A stretch of 41,174 nucleotides of DNA from Prevotella sp. (GTDB lineage: Bacteria; Bacteroidota; Bacteroidia; Bacteroidales; Bacteroidaceae): positions 1 to 41,174 of the forward strand of contig JAFVGZ010000019.1 in assembly GCA_017478025.1 (NCBI GenBank). The letters are read 5' to 3'. Positions 7,645 through 16,878 of the stretch are shown in pieces. Numbering within the stretch: position 1 is the stretch's first letter; each line of letters opens with the position of its first letter. The notes beneath the pieces were generated by a model, which worked only from the letters and a program-made list of their open reading frames with translations, searched no databases and had not been told where the DNA came from. The position numbers and the translations under genes were made by a program.

Positions 7645-8428
7645 TAAGAACACTCAAAATAAACTGATAATCTCCATTTATAAGCTATATCAAATAATCG
7701 TTTTAGCCCCGGTTGTGTTTTTCGCATCCGTCATTGCCGGCACTACAATGGCGGTGATGTGTCCGCTGACTGGTTGGTTGAAGGGTCTTCTGCCTTTCAG
7801 TGTCGGTGTTGTGACGCGTCCTGACTGGTGGGGTAGCAGAGCCTCACGCTGGTGGGCACGCACCATTCTCTGTGCGGCACTCATACCGGTAGAGGTAAGG
7901 GGACGCGAGAATATAGAGGAAGGGCAGTCGTATGTCTTTACTGCCAACCATCAAGGCGCTTTTGATATCTTCTTGGTTTGTGGTTATCTGAACGCTGAGA
8001 TACGCTGGATGATGAAACGTTCGCTGGAGAAGATTCCTTTCCTCGGTTGGGGTTGTCGTCATGCGGGCTATGTCTTTGTGGATAAAGGCAATGCGGGAGT
8101 AACACGTGCCGTCTATCGCCGTGCTGAGGAAGTGTTGCGCAACGGAGCCAGCCTGATGCTTTTCCCCGAAGGGGCGCGAACCTATACCGGTGAGATGCGA
8201 CCGTTTAAGAAGGGTGCCTTCATGCTTGCCGACGAGTTGCAGCTGCCTGTAGTGCCTATGACAATAAAAGGCTCTTTTGACATACTGCCTCGCACGAAGG
8301 ACGGAAGCTTCATCTCCCGCCACCCCCTGACACTCACCATTCATAAGCCTATACTGCCCATATCAAAGGGGGCAGAGAATGTGGCGTACTTGCGAGAGCA
8401 ATGCTATGCGGCAATAGCCGGCTCATAG
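7637..8428 (+). CDS. plsC: 1-acyl-sn-glycerol-3-phosphate acyltransferase
   Basis: 263 residues with a TTG start at 7637 overlapping pyrC by 8 bases; no ATG occurs near, and the next Met would remove the first membrane helix. One or two N-terminal hydrophobic segments (residues 11-45), then the LPLAT motifs: NHQGAFD (His105, Asp110), a basic middle block (MMKRSLEKIPFLG), FPEGAR (176-181) and a VPM block. Family role: acylates lysophosphatidate with acyl-ACP or acyl-CoA at the inner membrane in phospholipid synthesis. Confidence 0.9.
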   Translation: MNNKNTQNKLIISIYKLYQIIVLAPVVFFASVIAGTTMAVMCPLTGWLKGLLPFSVGVVTRPDWWGSRASRWWARTILCAALIPVEVRGRENIEEGQSYVFTANHQGAFDIFLVCGYLNAEIRWMMKRSLEKIPFLGWGCRHAGYVFVDKGNAGVTRAVYRRAEEVLRNGASLMLFPEGARTYTGEMRPFKKGAFMLADELQLPVVPMTIKGSFDILPRTKDGSFISRHPLTLTIHKPILPISKGAENVAYLREQCYAAIAGS

Positions 8429-8523
8429 GGCGTTGTAGAGCTATTCGTAGCGCCACTTTTGCGATAACAGACAGGGACATTGTTGCCCTGATTCACTTGG
8501 CTACCATAGCAGGGCGTTGAGGC

Positions 8524-9480
8524 TTATAGCTCAACAGAAGAAATATCAATCAACTTATTGACAATGGCATAAATCGTAAGACCTGCCGTGGAGTGTATCT
8601 GCAGCTTGCGAGCTATGTTGCGACGGTGGGTTATGACGGTGTTGGGGGCAATGAATAGCTTCTCGGCTATCTCCTTGTTTGTCAGTCCCTGTACAACGCC
8701 GATGACGACATCCTTCTCTCGGTCAGACAATTGTTCGCTTCCATCCGAGCCGGAACTTATCTGCCCCAGTAGCTTGGCACCGACATCATCGGAGCGATGA
8801 TGCTGCTCAAGCAGATGTATGGCGGGTCGCAGAATCTGCTCCTCCACGTTGGCATGGAGCCTGAGCCACTCCTCCAGACTGAAGATGTCATAGAGCGTAG
8901 CTGTGAGCATATTGTTGCGATGGCTGTCAGAGGGCAGGTATTTTATGATGATGCTTTTGAGCTCTTTCAGCTTTTCTCCCGTCTGGTCATGGTGCTTTGA
9001 GAAAGGCTCAATGTTGATGTCGTTATGTTTTTCGCCTATAAGCAGACCTTCCACATAGGGGAACAGAGTCTGCTCCTCAAGCTTCATGTGGTGCTTTATG
9101 AAGCGTGCATATTCTTCGAAGATCTTCAGTATGAGCCGTCCCAGATTGCTGTTCTCGTCGAGCGCGTTGCGCAATTCATCGCGCAGGAAAGGCAGTTGGA
9201 AATCTAAATAGTACGCATGTGACGCCTTCAGATACTTCAGCAGTGTTGTCATGTCAAGACGTTCCAACTCGTTTTTTGAGTAGTAATCGTTGACAGTGAG
9301 GTTTACTACCGATAAAAACGTGAATGTGTCCACATGCTCTTCCTCGCACACTTCACGTACTGTCTTGTCACCAAAGCCTAAATGTATGCCAAAGGCGCTG
9401 AGGCTTTGCAGCACAGAATAGTTGTCGCTGATGAGTGACACCATCTTGTCATCGGCTTCGTACATTTTGATCTTTTTCAT
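8524..9480 (-). CDS. RIC/YtfE-like hemerythrin domain fused to LuxR-type HTH
   Basis: 318 residues in three parts. Residues 15-60 resemble the ScdA_N domain of iron-sulfur repair proteins, but the usual Cys-Cys segment is replaced (GIHLGFGD). Residues 80-225 form a hemerythrin-like four-helix domain with His88, His130/131, Glu135, His163/164, His209 and Glu213, matching the spacing of the di-iron ligands in RIC/YtfE. Residues 250-315 are a LuxR/GerE helix-turn-helix (LSDREKDVVIGVVQGLTNKEIAEKLFIAPNTVITHRRNIARKL). Inference: a di-iron sensor of nitric oxide, oxygen or redox state that controls transcription. It lies 75 bases after uvrD on the same strand; no own promoter box is clear. Confidence 0.88.
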   Translation of the reverse strand: MKKIKMYEADDKMVSLISDNYSVLQSLSAFGIHLGFGDKTVREVCEEEHVDTFTFLSVVNLTVNDYYSKNELERLDMTTLLKYLKASHAYYLDFQLPFLRDELRNALDENSNLGRLILKIFEEYARFIKHHMKLEEQTLFPYVEGLLIGEKHNDINIEPFSKHHDQTGEKLKELKSIIIKYLPSDSHRNNMLTATLYDIFSLEEWLRLHANVEEQILRPAIHLLEQHHRSDDVGAKLLGQISSGSDGSEQLSDREKDVVIGVVQGLTNKEIAEKLFIAPNTVITHRRNIARKLQIHSTAGLTIYAIVNKLIDISSVEL

Positions 9481-9555
9481 AATATAGGTGGTTTGGTAGT
9501 TTTGCGTTTCCTCTTCTTGGGAAGTTATCTTATTGTATGGGTCATTAACCTTTTA

Positions 9556-11919
9556 TTATCCTATCTTCTCCAGCTTTGCAAACTTCAGCAGCAGTTGCTT
9601 GGTTCCTGCATATTCAAAGTCCACCATAGCCTTTGCGCTGTCTCCAGGATTGGTCAGGCTTGTGATGGTTCCTTCACCGAAGCGTTGATGTCTGACACGG
9701 TCACCGACTTTGAAATCATAGCTTGCAGACTGGAAACTCCTGCCCGGGGTGCTCCTTATGGGTGTCAGAGATGACATTTTAGCGCCACTGTGTTCTGACG
9801 GTGTCACTGTATATCTCCTGTTCTCTGGCGTTGATTGTCCACGGGTTGGGCTCATTCGGCTCTGTGATAATCCCGAGAAAGTGCTTCCCCGCAGGGATGG
9901 GAAGGATTGGCGAGGACGTGTATTCCTGTCAGATGTGTTTTTTGGCGAACTGCCTTCAATATCCAAAAGTGACCTGTCAATGTCGCGCAGGAAGCGGCTG
10001 GGGGTGTCAAACTCCATCTTTCCATAGCGATACCGCATGTGTGCGTAGGTCATGGTGCAGTGTCGCTCTGCACGCGTAATGGCGACATAGAGCAGGCGTC
10101 GCTCTTCTTCCAGGGCTCGCTTGGACTGTGTGCAGAGAGGGGATGGGAAGATATTCTCCTCCATTCCTACTATATATACGCATGGGAACTCCAGGCCTTT
10201 GGCGCTATGGATGGTCATCAGCGTCACCTGCGGCGTTCCTTCTTCTGCACGGTCCATGTCGCTGAGGAGTGACACTTCCTGAAGGAAGTCAGTGAGATGA
10301 TCGGGCTCTCCCTCCTCACGACGACTTTCCACAAACTCCTGCATAGATGAGACGAACTCCTCCATGTGCTCCTGTTTTGACAGATATTCCGGGTCTGTGC
10401 TGGAGTAAATATCCTTTGAAATGCCTGACTGACGTATGATATCCTTGCCGAGAGTGGCTGCATCGTCGGTATGCAGGCGAGCCATAAATCCCTCTATCAG
10501 CAAACGGAAATTGTGAATACGTGTCAGTGTAGCCGAGTTGAGTGGGGTAGTGAGCGTCCCGTCTGTAGCTTCTACTGCCACTTGCCATAATGAGATACCC
10601 CTCTCTCGGGCAATGTTGAGGAGTTTCTGAAGGGTGGTGTCGCCTATGCCTCTGGCAGGATAGTTGATGATACGCCTGAAGGCTTCCTCGTCATCGGGAT
10701 TGACAACAAGTCGCAGGTAGGCTGTGATATCCTTTATCTCCTTACGCTGATAGAAGCTCAGACCGCCATAGATGTGATAAGGCATGCTATCCTTCACAAA
10801 CTGCTCTTCGAACATGCGGCTCTGGGAGTTTGTGCGATACAGGATAGCGAAGTCAGAATACTCCAACCCCTCGCTGCGCATGAGCCGCTGTATGTCGCGA
10901 CTGATGAATGATGCCTCTTCGCGATCACTCGCCAATTCCTTTACACGAACCTTCTCACCATCAGCATTCTCTGAATAGACATCCTTGTCTATCTGACGCT
11001 CATTCTTGTGTATCAGGCTATTGGCAGCCTCTACGATGCGCTTCGTAGAGCGGTAGTTGCGTTCCAATTTGAAGAGGCGCGCCTCTGCATACTGGTGCTG
11101 AAACTCCAGGATATTGTCGATGTTTGCCCCTCTGAAGGCGTAGATGCTCTGTGCATCGTCGCCTACCACACAGATGTTATGATGCTGCGACGTGAGTTGC
11201 AGCATTATTTGTTGCTGGGCATAGTTCGTGTCCTGATACTCATCCACCAGAAAGTAGCGGAATTGTGTGGCGTACTTCTCGCAGACTTCGGGGTGTTCCT
11301 TAAAGAGGTAGAAGGTGTTGATCAGCAGGTCGTCAAAGTCCATGGCATTGCTTGTACGGCACCGCTGACTATATATATTGTATATAGCCGACATTTGTGG
11401 CATGCTGCTGTCAATGTCGCGTGACTGTGTCGTGGCATCGCGGGCATAGTCCTCAGCGCGCAGCAGTCTATTCTTTGCATCAGAAATGCGGCGATGCACC
11501 TCTGCGGGCTTGTAGATTTTGTCGTCCAGCCCCAGGTCTTTTACAATAGACTTGCACAACGAGCGCGAGTCGGCCTCGTCGTATATCGTGAAGTTACGGT
11601 CGTAGCCTAAAGCTGTGATCTCGCTCCTCAGCAGGCGTGCAAAGATGGAATGGAACGTGCCCATGCGCAGATACTGTGCCGATTCTCCTGCGAGCGTCTC
11701 GATACGTGAGCGCATCTCGCGGGCAGCCTTGTTGGTAAAGGTCAATGCCATTATTTCCCAAGGCTTTACTCCGTTCAGCAGCAGCCAGGCTATCTTGTAT
11801 GTCAGCACGCGTGTCTTGCCCGATCCTGCACCGGCAATCACCAGTGATGGACCGTCAATATATTCCACAGCAGCGCGCTGAGAGTCGTTGAGCTGTTGAA
11901 GGAGGGTTACGGGTTCCAT
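9556..11919 (-). CDS. uvrD: ATP-dependent DNA helicase, UvrD/PcrA family
   Basis: 787 residues, a superfamily 1A 3'-5' helicase for repair and replication restart. Motifs in order: Q-motif region LNDSQRAAV, Walker A GAGSGKT (30-36), DEYQDTN, GDDAQSIYAFRGA, LERNYRST, TIHSAKGLEF and LLYVAITRAER. Between about residues 645 and 730 is a low-complexity Ser/Arg/Pro linker, then a C-terminal Tudor-like segment (VGDRVRHQRFGEGTI) typical of PcrA/UvrD that contacts RNA polymerase. It overlaps mtgA upstream by 13 bases, so co-translation with it is likely. Confidence 0.96.
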   Translation of the reverse strand: MEPVTLLQQLNDSQRAAVEYIDGPSLVIAGAGSGKTRVLTYKIAWLLLNGVKPWEIMALTFTNKAAREMRSRIETLAGESAQYLRMGTFHSIFARLLRSEITALGYDRNFTIYDEADSRSLCKSIVKDLGLDDKIYKPAEVHRRISDAKNRLLRAEDYARDATTQSRDIDSSMPQMSAIYNIYSQRCRTSNAMDFDDLLINTFYLFKEHPEVCEKYATQFRYFLVDEYQDTNYAQQQIMLQLTSQHHNICVVGDDAQSIYAFRGANIDNILEFQHQYAEARLFKLERNYRSTKRIVEAANSLIHKNERQIDKDVYSENADGEKVRVKELASDREEASFISRDIQRLMRSEGLEYSDFAILYRTNSQSRMFEEQFVKDSMPYHIYGGLSFYQRKEIKDITAYLRLVVNPDDEEAFRRIINYPARGIGDTTLQKLLNIARERGISLWQVAVEATDGTLTTPLNSATLTRIHNFRLLIEGFMARLHTDDAATLGKDIIRQSGISKDIYSSTDPEYLSKQEHMEEFVSSMQEFVESRREEGEPDHLTDFLQEVSLLSDMDRAEEGTPQVTLMTIHSAKGLEFPCVYIVGMEENIFPSPLCTQSKRALEEERRLLYVAITRAERHCTMTYAHMRYRYGKMEFDTPSRFLRDIDRSLLDIEGSSPKNTSDRNTRPRQSFPSLRGSTFSGLSQSRMSPTRGQSTPENRRYTVTPSEHSGAKMSSLTPIRSTPGRSFQSASYDFKVGDRVRHQRFGEGTITSLTNPGDSAKAMVDFEYAGTKQLLLKFAKLEKIG

Positions 11920-12590
11920 TTTACGAACTTCATTTGTTTGAGGATAAAGCGTTGTCGTTTGCGCATGTAGTCAGAAGGCTCCTTGGACGAGAACTTCAGC
12001 GGATTGGGCAATGTCGCTGCTATGAGGGCACACTGACGGGCAGACAGGTCTTTAGCTTCAATGCCGTCAAAATTCTCCTCGGCCACAGCGCTGACACCAT
12101 AGATGCTTGGCCCCATCTCAATGGAGTTCAGATAGACCTCCATGATGCGCTCCTTGCCCCAGATGAACTCTATCAGCACGGTGAAATATGTCTCCAGGCC
12201 TTTGCGCAACCATGTGCGTCCCTGCCATAGGAACACATTCTTTGCTGTCTGTTGGCTAATGGTGGAGGCTCCGTATTTCTTCTTGCCTGCAGCCTCATTG
12301 CGCTTCATCGCTTTCTGAATGGCGTCAAAGTCAAAGCCGTGATGAATGAGAAAACGCTGGTCTTCGCTGGCCATTACTGCTATTGGCATATCGGGACTCA
12401 TGTCCTTGAGGGACACCCATGTGTGATGCCAGAATGGCGATTTGCCATGCGCAAAGTTCTCCACGCTGCGTATCACCATTAGGGGCGTTACCACAACGGG
12501 CATCACCTTATAGGCCACAACAACAAGAATAGTAGAGGCAAAGAATGCCACTACTATTCCTATAAGTATATTTCTTATCCAAGTCAACAT
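11907..12590 (-). CDS. mtgA: Monofunctional peptidoglycan glycosyltransferase
   Basis: 227 residues, GT51 family without a transpeptidase domain. One membrane anchor at residues 6-28, then the GT51 motifs: ASEDQRF with catalytic Glu76, GASTISQQTAKN, and KERIMEVYLNSIEMG with the second acidic residue, followed by ARQCALIAATLPNP. Role: polymerises lipid II into glycan strands at the outer face of the inner membrane. The start is an ATG at 12590; uvrD begins inside its last codons. Confidence 0.95.
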   Translation of the reverse strand: MLTWIRNILIGIVVAFFASTILVVVAYKVMPVVVTPLMVIRSVENFAHGKSPFWHHTWVSLKDMSPDMPIAVMASEDQRFLIHHGFDFDAIQKAMKRNEAAGKKKYGASTISQQTAKNVFLWQGRTWLRKGLETYFTVLIEFIWGKERIMEVYLNSIEMGPSIYGVSAVAEENFDGIEAKDLSARQCALIAATLPNPLKFSSKEPSDYMRKRQRFILKQMKFVKWNP

Positions 12591-12619
12591 ACTTGAAGAT
12601 GGTGGTAGAATGCGTGTTC

Positions 12620-12650
12620 TTTAGGTGGGAATTAATAGAACCTACCTTTG
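12620..12650 (+). promoter_or_regulatory. Promoter-like sequence antisense to the OmpA-type lipoprotein gene
   Basis: TTTA at 12620-12623 and TACCTTTG at 12643-12650 with a 19-base spacer, on the plus strand. Both neighbouring genes are on the minus strand, so a transcript from here would run antisense through 12678-13385. It may be fortuitous. Confidence 0.35.
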
Positions 12651-12677
12651 CATCCTGTCCACTCTGCTTTGTAAGGC

Positions 12678-13385
12678 TTACTGAGCCTGAGCTGACTTGA
12701 TCATTGCCTCTGAAGCATAGAGGTAAACCTCCACGCGACGGTTCTGTGTGCGTCCTGCCTCAGTTGCGTTGTCTGCCACTGGGTTAGCCTCGCCAAAGCC
12801 CTGCACGCTCTTTATGCGTGTAGCAGGCACGCTGAGGCTCTGCAGATAAGATGATACAGAGGTAGCACGGTCCAGAGAGAGTGCCTGGTTCTTCTGCGCA
12901 CTCTGCTCTGCAGAAGATTTCTTCCAACCCTGATTGTCGGTGTAGCCCTGGATAGCGATATCACAGTCAGCATTGTTCTTCATCACAGTAGCGAGCTCTG
13001 CCAGAGAGTTCTTTGCGGTTGATGAGAGTGTTGACTTGCCCGTGTCAAACAGGATACCTGAGTTGAATGTCACCTTGACGGCGTCCAGGTTGTTAGCATC
13101 CTTCACTGTCTCTACCTGGGCGTTCTTTATTGCCTCAGCCTCCTTGCGGGTCTTGTCCATCTTCTTGCCGATGATAGCACCTGTGCCGGCACCTACGGCA
13201 GCGCCGATAACAGCTCCGAGAGCGGTATTACCTGCGATGGCACCGATGGCAGTACCGAGAGCTGCACCACCGCCTGTACCGATGATAGCACCCTGACCGG
13301 TCTTGCTCATGTTGTTCCATGAGTTACAGCTGGCGAGGCATACACAAAAGCCCAGCAGAAGGGCGATAATTTTCATCTGTTTCAT
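12678..13385 (-). CDS. OmpA-family lipoprotein with glycine-zipper domain (YiaD-like)
   Basis: 235 residues. A lipoprotein signal ends at CLASC (Cys20). Residues 30-75 are a glycine zipper of small residues (GQGAIIGTGGGAALGTAIGA). Residues about 100-228 are an OmpA C-terminal peptidoglycan-binding domain: FNSGILFDTGKSTLS, IQGYTDNQG, LSLDRATSVSSYL and NRRVEVYLY. Likely an outer-membrane lipoprotein that binds the cell wall. Its promoter is divergent from that of pfp. Confidence 0.93.
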   Translation of the reverse strand: MKQMKIIALLLGFCVCLASCNSWNNMSKTGQGAIIGTGGGAALGTAIGAIAGNTALGAVIGAAVGAGTGAIIGKKMDKTRKEAEAIKNAQVETVKDANNLDAVKVTFNSGILFDTGKSTLSSTAKNSLAELATVMKNNADCDIAIQGYTDNQGWKKSSAEQSAQKNQALSLDRATSVSSYLQSLSVPATRIKSVQGFGEANPVADNATEAGRTQNRRVEVYLYASEAMIKSAQAQ

Positions 13386-13484
13386 AATTGTACCTTTTTT
13401 CTAAGTGAATATATCAGTTCAATTTGTAATTTTCAACTTCATTTCATGATTGCATATAGCAATTCATTTGTAAAATTGACTTTG

Positions 13485-13516
13485 CAAAGTTACGTATTTT
13501 TCTTAATAATACGAAA
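13485..13516 (-). promoter_or_regulatory. Promoter for the OmpA-type lipoprotein
   Basis: Minus-strand TAACTTTG at 13485-13492 with a TTTCG element at about 13512-13516 as a weak -33. It leaves a leader of roughly 90 bases. Confidence 0.6.
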
Positions 13517-13530
13517 TAAATGTGTGAGAA

Positions 13531-13563
13531 TTGCCCGTTTTTTGAACTTTTTTCGTATTTTTG
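13531..13563 (+). promoter_or_regulatory. Promoter for pfp
   Basis: TATTTTTG at 13556-13563 is a full -7 match; TTG at 13531-13533 is a partial -33 element 22 bases upstream. The start codon of pfp is 55 bases further on. Confidence 0.6.
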
Positions 13564-13618
13564 CAGATGATTTCTATGAAAATCAGATTAACTAACATAT
13601 AATTCACAATTCAAAAAC

Positions 13619-15259
13619 ATGGAAAAAAGCGCATTGCAAATTGCCCGTGCTGCCTATCAGCCAAAGTTACCCAAAGCACTTCGCGGAGCCTTGAAGGCCG
13701 TAGAAGGTGCTCCTACACAGTCAGTAGCAGACCAGGAAGAGGTGAAGAAGCTCTTCCCTAACACCTATGGTATGCCTACTCTTACCTTTGAGCCTATCGA
13801 CGGTGAGATGCAGACAGCCCAGATGAATATCGGTGTAATCCTCTCTGGAGGTCAGGCTCCTGGCGGACACAACGTCATCTCAGGCCTCTTCGACGGTATC
13901 AAGAAGTTGAATCCTGCCAACAAGCTTTATGGGTTTATCCTCGGTCCTGGCGGACTTGTGGATCATAATTACATGGAGCTGACAGCAGATATCATTGACG
14001 AGTACCGCAATACAGGCGGTTTTGACATCATCGGCTCTGGTCGTACGAAGCTTGAGAAAAAGGAGCAGTTTGACAAGGGACTGGAGATTCTGAACCAGCT
14101 GGGCATCAAGGCTCTCGTTATCATCGGCGGTGATGATTCAAACACTAATGCCTGTGTGCTGGCAGAGTATTACAAGGCTATCGGTGCAGGCGTGCAGGTG
14201 ATCGGCTGTCCTAAGACCATTGACGGCGACCTGAAGAACTCTGAGATTGAGACATCGTTCGGTTTCGATACCGCTACCAAGGTTTACTCTGAGGTAATCG
14301 GCAACATCATGCGTGACTGTAACTCTGCAAAGAAGTACTGGCACTTTATCAAGCTGATGGGCCGCTCGGCTTCTCACGTTACATTGGAGTGTGCACTGCA
14401 GACTCGTCCTAACATCACCCTGATTGGTGAAGAGGTTGAGGCAAAGAACCTTACACTGGATGATGTCGTAACCTACATGGCTCAGATTATTGCTGACCGT
14501 GCTGCAAAGGGCATGAACTACGGCGTTGCCCTCGTGCCGGAAGGTATCATCGAGTTCATTCCTGCTATCAAGAAGCTTATTTCTGAGCTGAACGACCTGC
14601 TGGCAGCTCCTGAGGCTCAGAACCTGGGACGCCACGAGTCTATAGACTATGTCAAGGCTCACCTGGCAAAGGACAATCTCGCTGTATTCAATTCACTGCC
14701 AACAGCTGTGGCACGTCAGCTCGCTCTGGATCGTGACCCACATGGAAATGTGCAGGTATCTCTCATTGAGACAGAGAAGCTGCTCTCTGAGATGGTCAAT
14801 GCAAAGCTCGTTCAGTGGAAGAAGGAAGGCAAGTATAACGGCAAATTCTCTACACAGCACCACTTCTTCGGATATGAAGGCCGCTGCGCCGCACCATCCA
14901 ACTTTGATGCAGACTACTGCTATTCACTTGGCTTTAATGCCTCAATGCTGATGGCAGCAGGCAAGACCGGCTATATGTCTTCGGTTAAGAACACATCAAA
15001 GCCTATCGATGAGTGGATTGCCGGCGGTATCCCCATCACTATGATGATGAACATGGAGAAGCGTAACGGTGAGATGAAACCTGTGATAAAGAAGGCCCTC
15101 GTAGATCTCAACGGCAAGCCATTCCAGTACTTCGTTTCTCAGCGCGAGAAGTGGGCACAGGAGACATGCTACTGCTACCCTGGTCCTATACAGTATTTCG
15201 GACCTGCCGAGGTATGCGACCAGCCTACCAAGACACTGGTTCTGGAACACTCTTGCTAA
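13619..15259 (+). CDS. pfp: Pyrophosphate-dependent 6-phosphofructokinase
   Basis: 546 residues, the long PFP clade that interconverts fructose 6-phosphate and fructose 1,6-bisphosphate using PPi. [14 protein letters not shown] lies at residues 72-85; GGDDSNTNA (170-178) has Asp where ATP enzymes have Gly, the PPi-specificity signature; PKTIDGD (198-204) carries the catalytic Asp; MGRSASH follows. Codon use is strongly biased, consistent with high expression. It has its own promoter and stands as a single gene. Confidence 0.96.
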   Translation: MEKSALQIARAAYQPKLPKALRGALKAVEGAPTQSVADQEEVKKLFPNTYGMPTLTFEPIDGEMQTAQMNIGVILSGGQAPGGHNVISGLFDGIKKLNPANKLYGFILGPGGLVDHNYMELTADIIDEYRNTGGFDIIGSGRTKLEKKEQFDKGLEILNQLGIKALVIIGGDDSNTNACVLAEYYKAIGAGVQVIGCPKTIDGDLKNSEIETSFGFDTATKVYSEVIGNIMRDCNSAKKYWHFIKLMGRSASHVTLECALQTRPNITLIGEEVEAKNLTLDDVVTYMAQIIADRAAKGMNYGVALVPEGIIEFIPAIKKLISELNDLLAAPEAQNLGRHESIDYVKAHLAKDNLAVFNSLPTAVARQLALDRDPHGNVQVSLIETEKLLSEMVNAKLVQWKKEGKYNGKFSTQHHFFGYEGRCAAPSNFDADYCYSLGFNASMLMAAGKTGYMSSVKNTSKPIDEWIAGGIPITMMMNMEKRNGEMKPVIKKALVDLNGKPFQYFVSQREKWAQETCYCYPGPIQYFGPAEVCDQPTKTLVLEHSC

Positions 15260-15288
15260 AGATTAACTCAAAAGAATAAAGTTCAAGA

Positions 15289-15309
15289 GTCTGCGATACC
15301 ATCGCAGAC
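15289..15309. other. 9-bp perfect hairpin between pfp and the GH25 gene
   Basis: GTCTGCGAT (15289-15297), 3-base loop, ATCGCAGAC (15301-15309). No T tract follows, so it is either an mRNA-stability or attenuating hairpin, not a classical terminator. It lies 30 bases after the pfp stop and 10 before the TTG start of the next gene. Confidence 0.6.
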
Positions 15310-15318
15310 ATCATCCGA

Positions 15319-16125
15319 TTGTCATCAAAACGGCCATACAAACCCTCTCATCCACTATACCGACGTGTCTGGTGGATGGGAGGGTTGTTTGTTGTCGTTG
15401 TGTATATCATCACCTTTTATTATTTCTTTGTGATGCCTACGGGGTTCCGTTGGCGCGCATTGTATGGTGACCCCGAGTACCCCAATGGTGAGGGATTTGA
15501 GATACAGGGTATCGACATATCGCACTATCAGGGTGTCATAGACTGGGAGCAACTGCGCAACGCTATGATAAACAAGGCTCCGGTAAGGTTTGTCATTATC
15601 AAATCCACCGAAGGCTCTACGCTCATAGACGAGAATTTCAAGGATAATTTCTACAACGCACGCGAGTACGGCTTCATACGCGGTGCGTACCATTTCTATT
15701 CCACAAAGTCTGCGGCACGTCAGCAGGCCTATCACTTTCTGCGCAATGTCCAGTTGGAGGAGGGGGATCTGCCGCCTGTTCTTGATGTGGAGCACGTTCC
15801 TGAGGGGATGCAGACGCAGGAGTTTCAGAAGGAGATTCTTACGTGGCTGCACGTCGTGGAGGACCATTATCACGTCAAACCCATTCTATATACCTATTAT
15901 AAATTTAAGGAGAAATATCTCTCCGACCAGCGCTTTGACAGTTACCCCTATTGGATTGCTCACTACTATGTGGACAAAATGGAGTACAAAGGCGAATGGA
16001 AATTCTGGCAGCACACCGATGCGGGGCGTCTCCCCGGCATCAAGGGCTACGTGGATTTCAATCTTTACAACGGGTCATACTATGACCTGAAACAGCTCTG
16101 CCTGACCTCAGAGAACATTGACTGA
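15319..16125 (+). CDS. GH25 family lysozyme-like protein, membrane anchored
   Basis: 268 residues if the TTG at 15319 starts translation; no ATG lies before the membrane helix at residues 18-39, which is an N-terminal anchor. The GH25 barrel begins at IQGIDISHYQG (Asp66) and keeps VIIKSTEG, GAYHFY, PVLDVEHV (Asp156, Glu158) and the WQHTDAG end block. The DxE pair and first Asp are the expected muramidase residues. It probably cleaves peptidoglycan from the periplasmic side. The hairpin before it suggests separate regulation from pfp. Confidence 0.9.
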   Translation: MSSKRPYKPSHPLYRRVWWMGGLFVVVVYIITFYYFFVMPTGFRWRALYGDPEYPNGEGFEIQGIDISHYQGVIDWEQLRNAMINKAPVRFVIIKSTEGSTLIDENFKDNFYNAREYGFIRGAYHFYSTKSAARQQAYHFLRNVQLEEGDLPPVLDVEHVPEGMQTQEFQKEILTWLHVVEDHYHVKPILYTYYKFKEKYLSDQRFDSYPYWIAHYYVDKMEYKGEWKFWQHTDAGRLPGIKGYVDFNLYNGSYYDLKQLCLTSENID

Positions 16126-16202
16126 GGTCAAAAAAAGTCACTCTTGCATGCTTTTTCATGCAATTTCTTTCCCCTTACTTCTCATATCTGAATAAAAATG
16201 AC

Positions 16203-16210
16203 TACCTTTG
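16203..16210 (+). promoter_or_regulatory. -7 box for the initiator tRNA-Met
   Basis: TACCTTTG at 16203-16210; the -33 region (TTCT at 16179) is poor. About 110 bases separate it from the tRNA, so a leader is removed by processing. Confidence 0.5.
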
Positions 16211-16320
16211 CACCGCAAAAACGAAAACTCATATAGTGCGACGTCTTCGTTAAGCCTAAAGAGAAGAGACAGGTTCGCTTGTCGTTATGGGTACAGAAGA
16301 GTGCATCTGAGTGGTAATAT

Positions 16321-16396
16321 CGCGGAGTGGAGCAGTTGGTAGCTCGCCAGGCTCATAACCTGGAGGTCATTCGTTCGAGTCGGATCTCCGCAACCA
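16321..16396 (+). tRNA. Initiator tRNA-Met (anticodon CAT)
   Basis: A 76-base cloverleaf with encoded CCA (16394-16396). C1 opposite A72 is the unpaired first acceptor position that marks initiator tRNA. Anticodon loop CTCATAA; anticodon stem CCAGG/CCTGG keeps two of the three G:C pairs seen in the E. coli initiator. T arm has TTCGAGT. Confidence 0.95.
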
Positions 16397-16404
16397 AATA
16401 CGGG

Positions 16405-16441
16405 GCAACAAGTTATTTTTAATAGCATGTTGCTTTTTTTT
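16405..16441 (+). terminator. Terminator after tRNA-fMet
   Basis: GCAACA (16405-16410) pairs with TGTTGC (16428-16433), with further partial pairing inside, followed by eight T residues. Confidence 0.8.
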
Positions 16442-16599
16442 ATTATAAGCTGGGACGAGAATGGGACTCAAGTACATTTGGTCCTGTTGTGAGAAATGCC
16501 TGAACGCTGAGGCGCAAAGATTCCTGTCAGGGAGCGAACGGGCTTAGCGATGTTGTGGAAAAATTACCACCTCGGTGGCATTGAGACCTATGTCAGGAT

Positions 16600-16759
16600 A
16601 CTGACAAAATGGCAGTCCGAAACTGTCTGATTACCAGCACGTTGCAATAGTAGGTCTTTTGGGCTGTAAAAGACCTGCTATTACCTCCTAAAAGACCTGC
16701 TATTACCGGGTAAAAGACCTACTATTAGAACGTAATAGTTATGCTGCCATTTTGTCAGT
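16600..16759. repeat. Dispersed 160-bp repeat, copy 2, with 16-bp terminal inverted repeats
   Basis: Ends are perfect inverted repeats: ACTGACAAAATGGCAG (16600-16615) and its reverse complement (16744-16759). The interior repeats the AAAAGACCTGCTATTA-type blocks of copy 1 at 2242-2400. No coding capacity. The structure fits a MITE-like or palindromic intergenic element. The flanks 16442-16599 and 16760-16878 hold no gene I can support. Confidence 0.8.
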
Positions 16760-16878
16760 GTTTTGAGACCGCTTTGGCGGTGCTCAAATTACTGCCGCAA
16801 AAAGATGCATTCTCGCTAAGCGAAGCTCCAAAAGACTTGTTGCAACATCGCACGTTTATCTATAACTTCTCCGTATGA

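Noticed and set aside
10048-11912. Long plus-strand open frames opposite uvrD
   Set aside because: They follow codon-bias shadows of the helicase gene and have no promoter or conserved domain.
16760-16878. Possible short gene between repeat and the 118-residue gene
   Set aside because: No frame with start signals; the TGAGACCGCTTTGGCGG hairpin and flanks look like repeat sequence.
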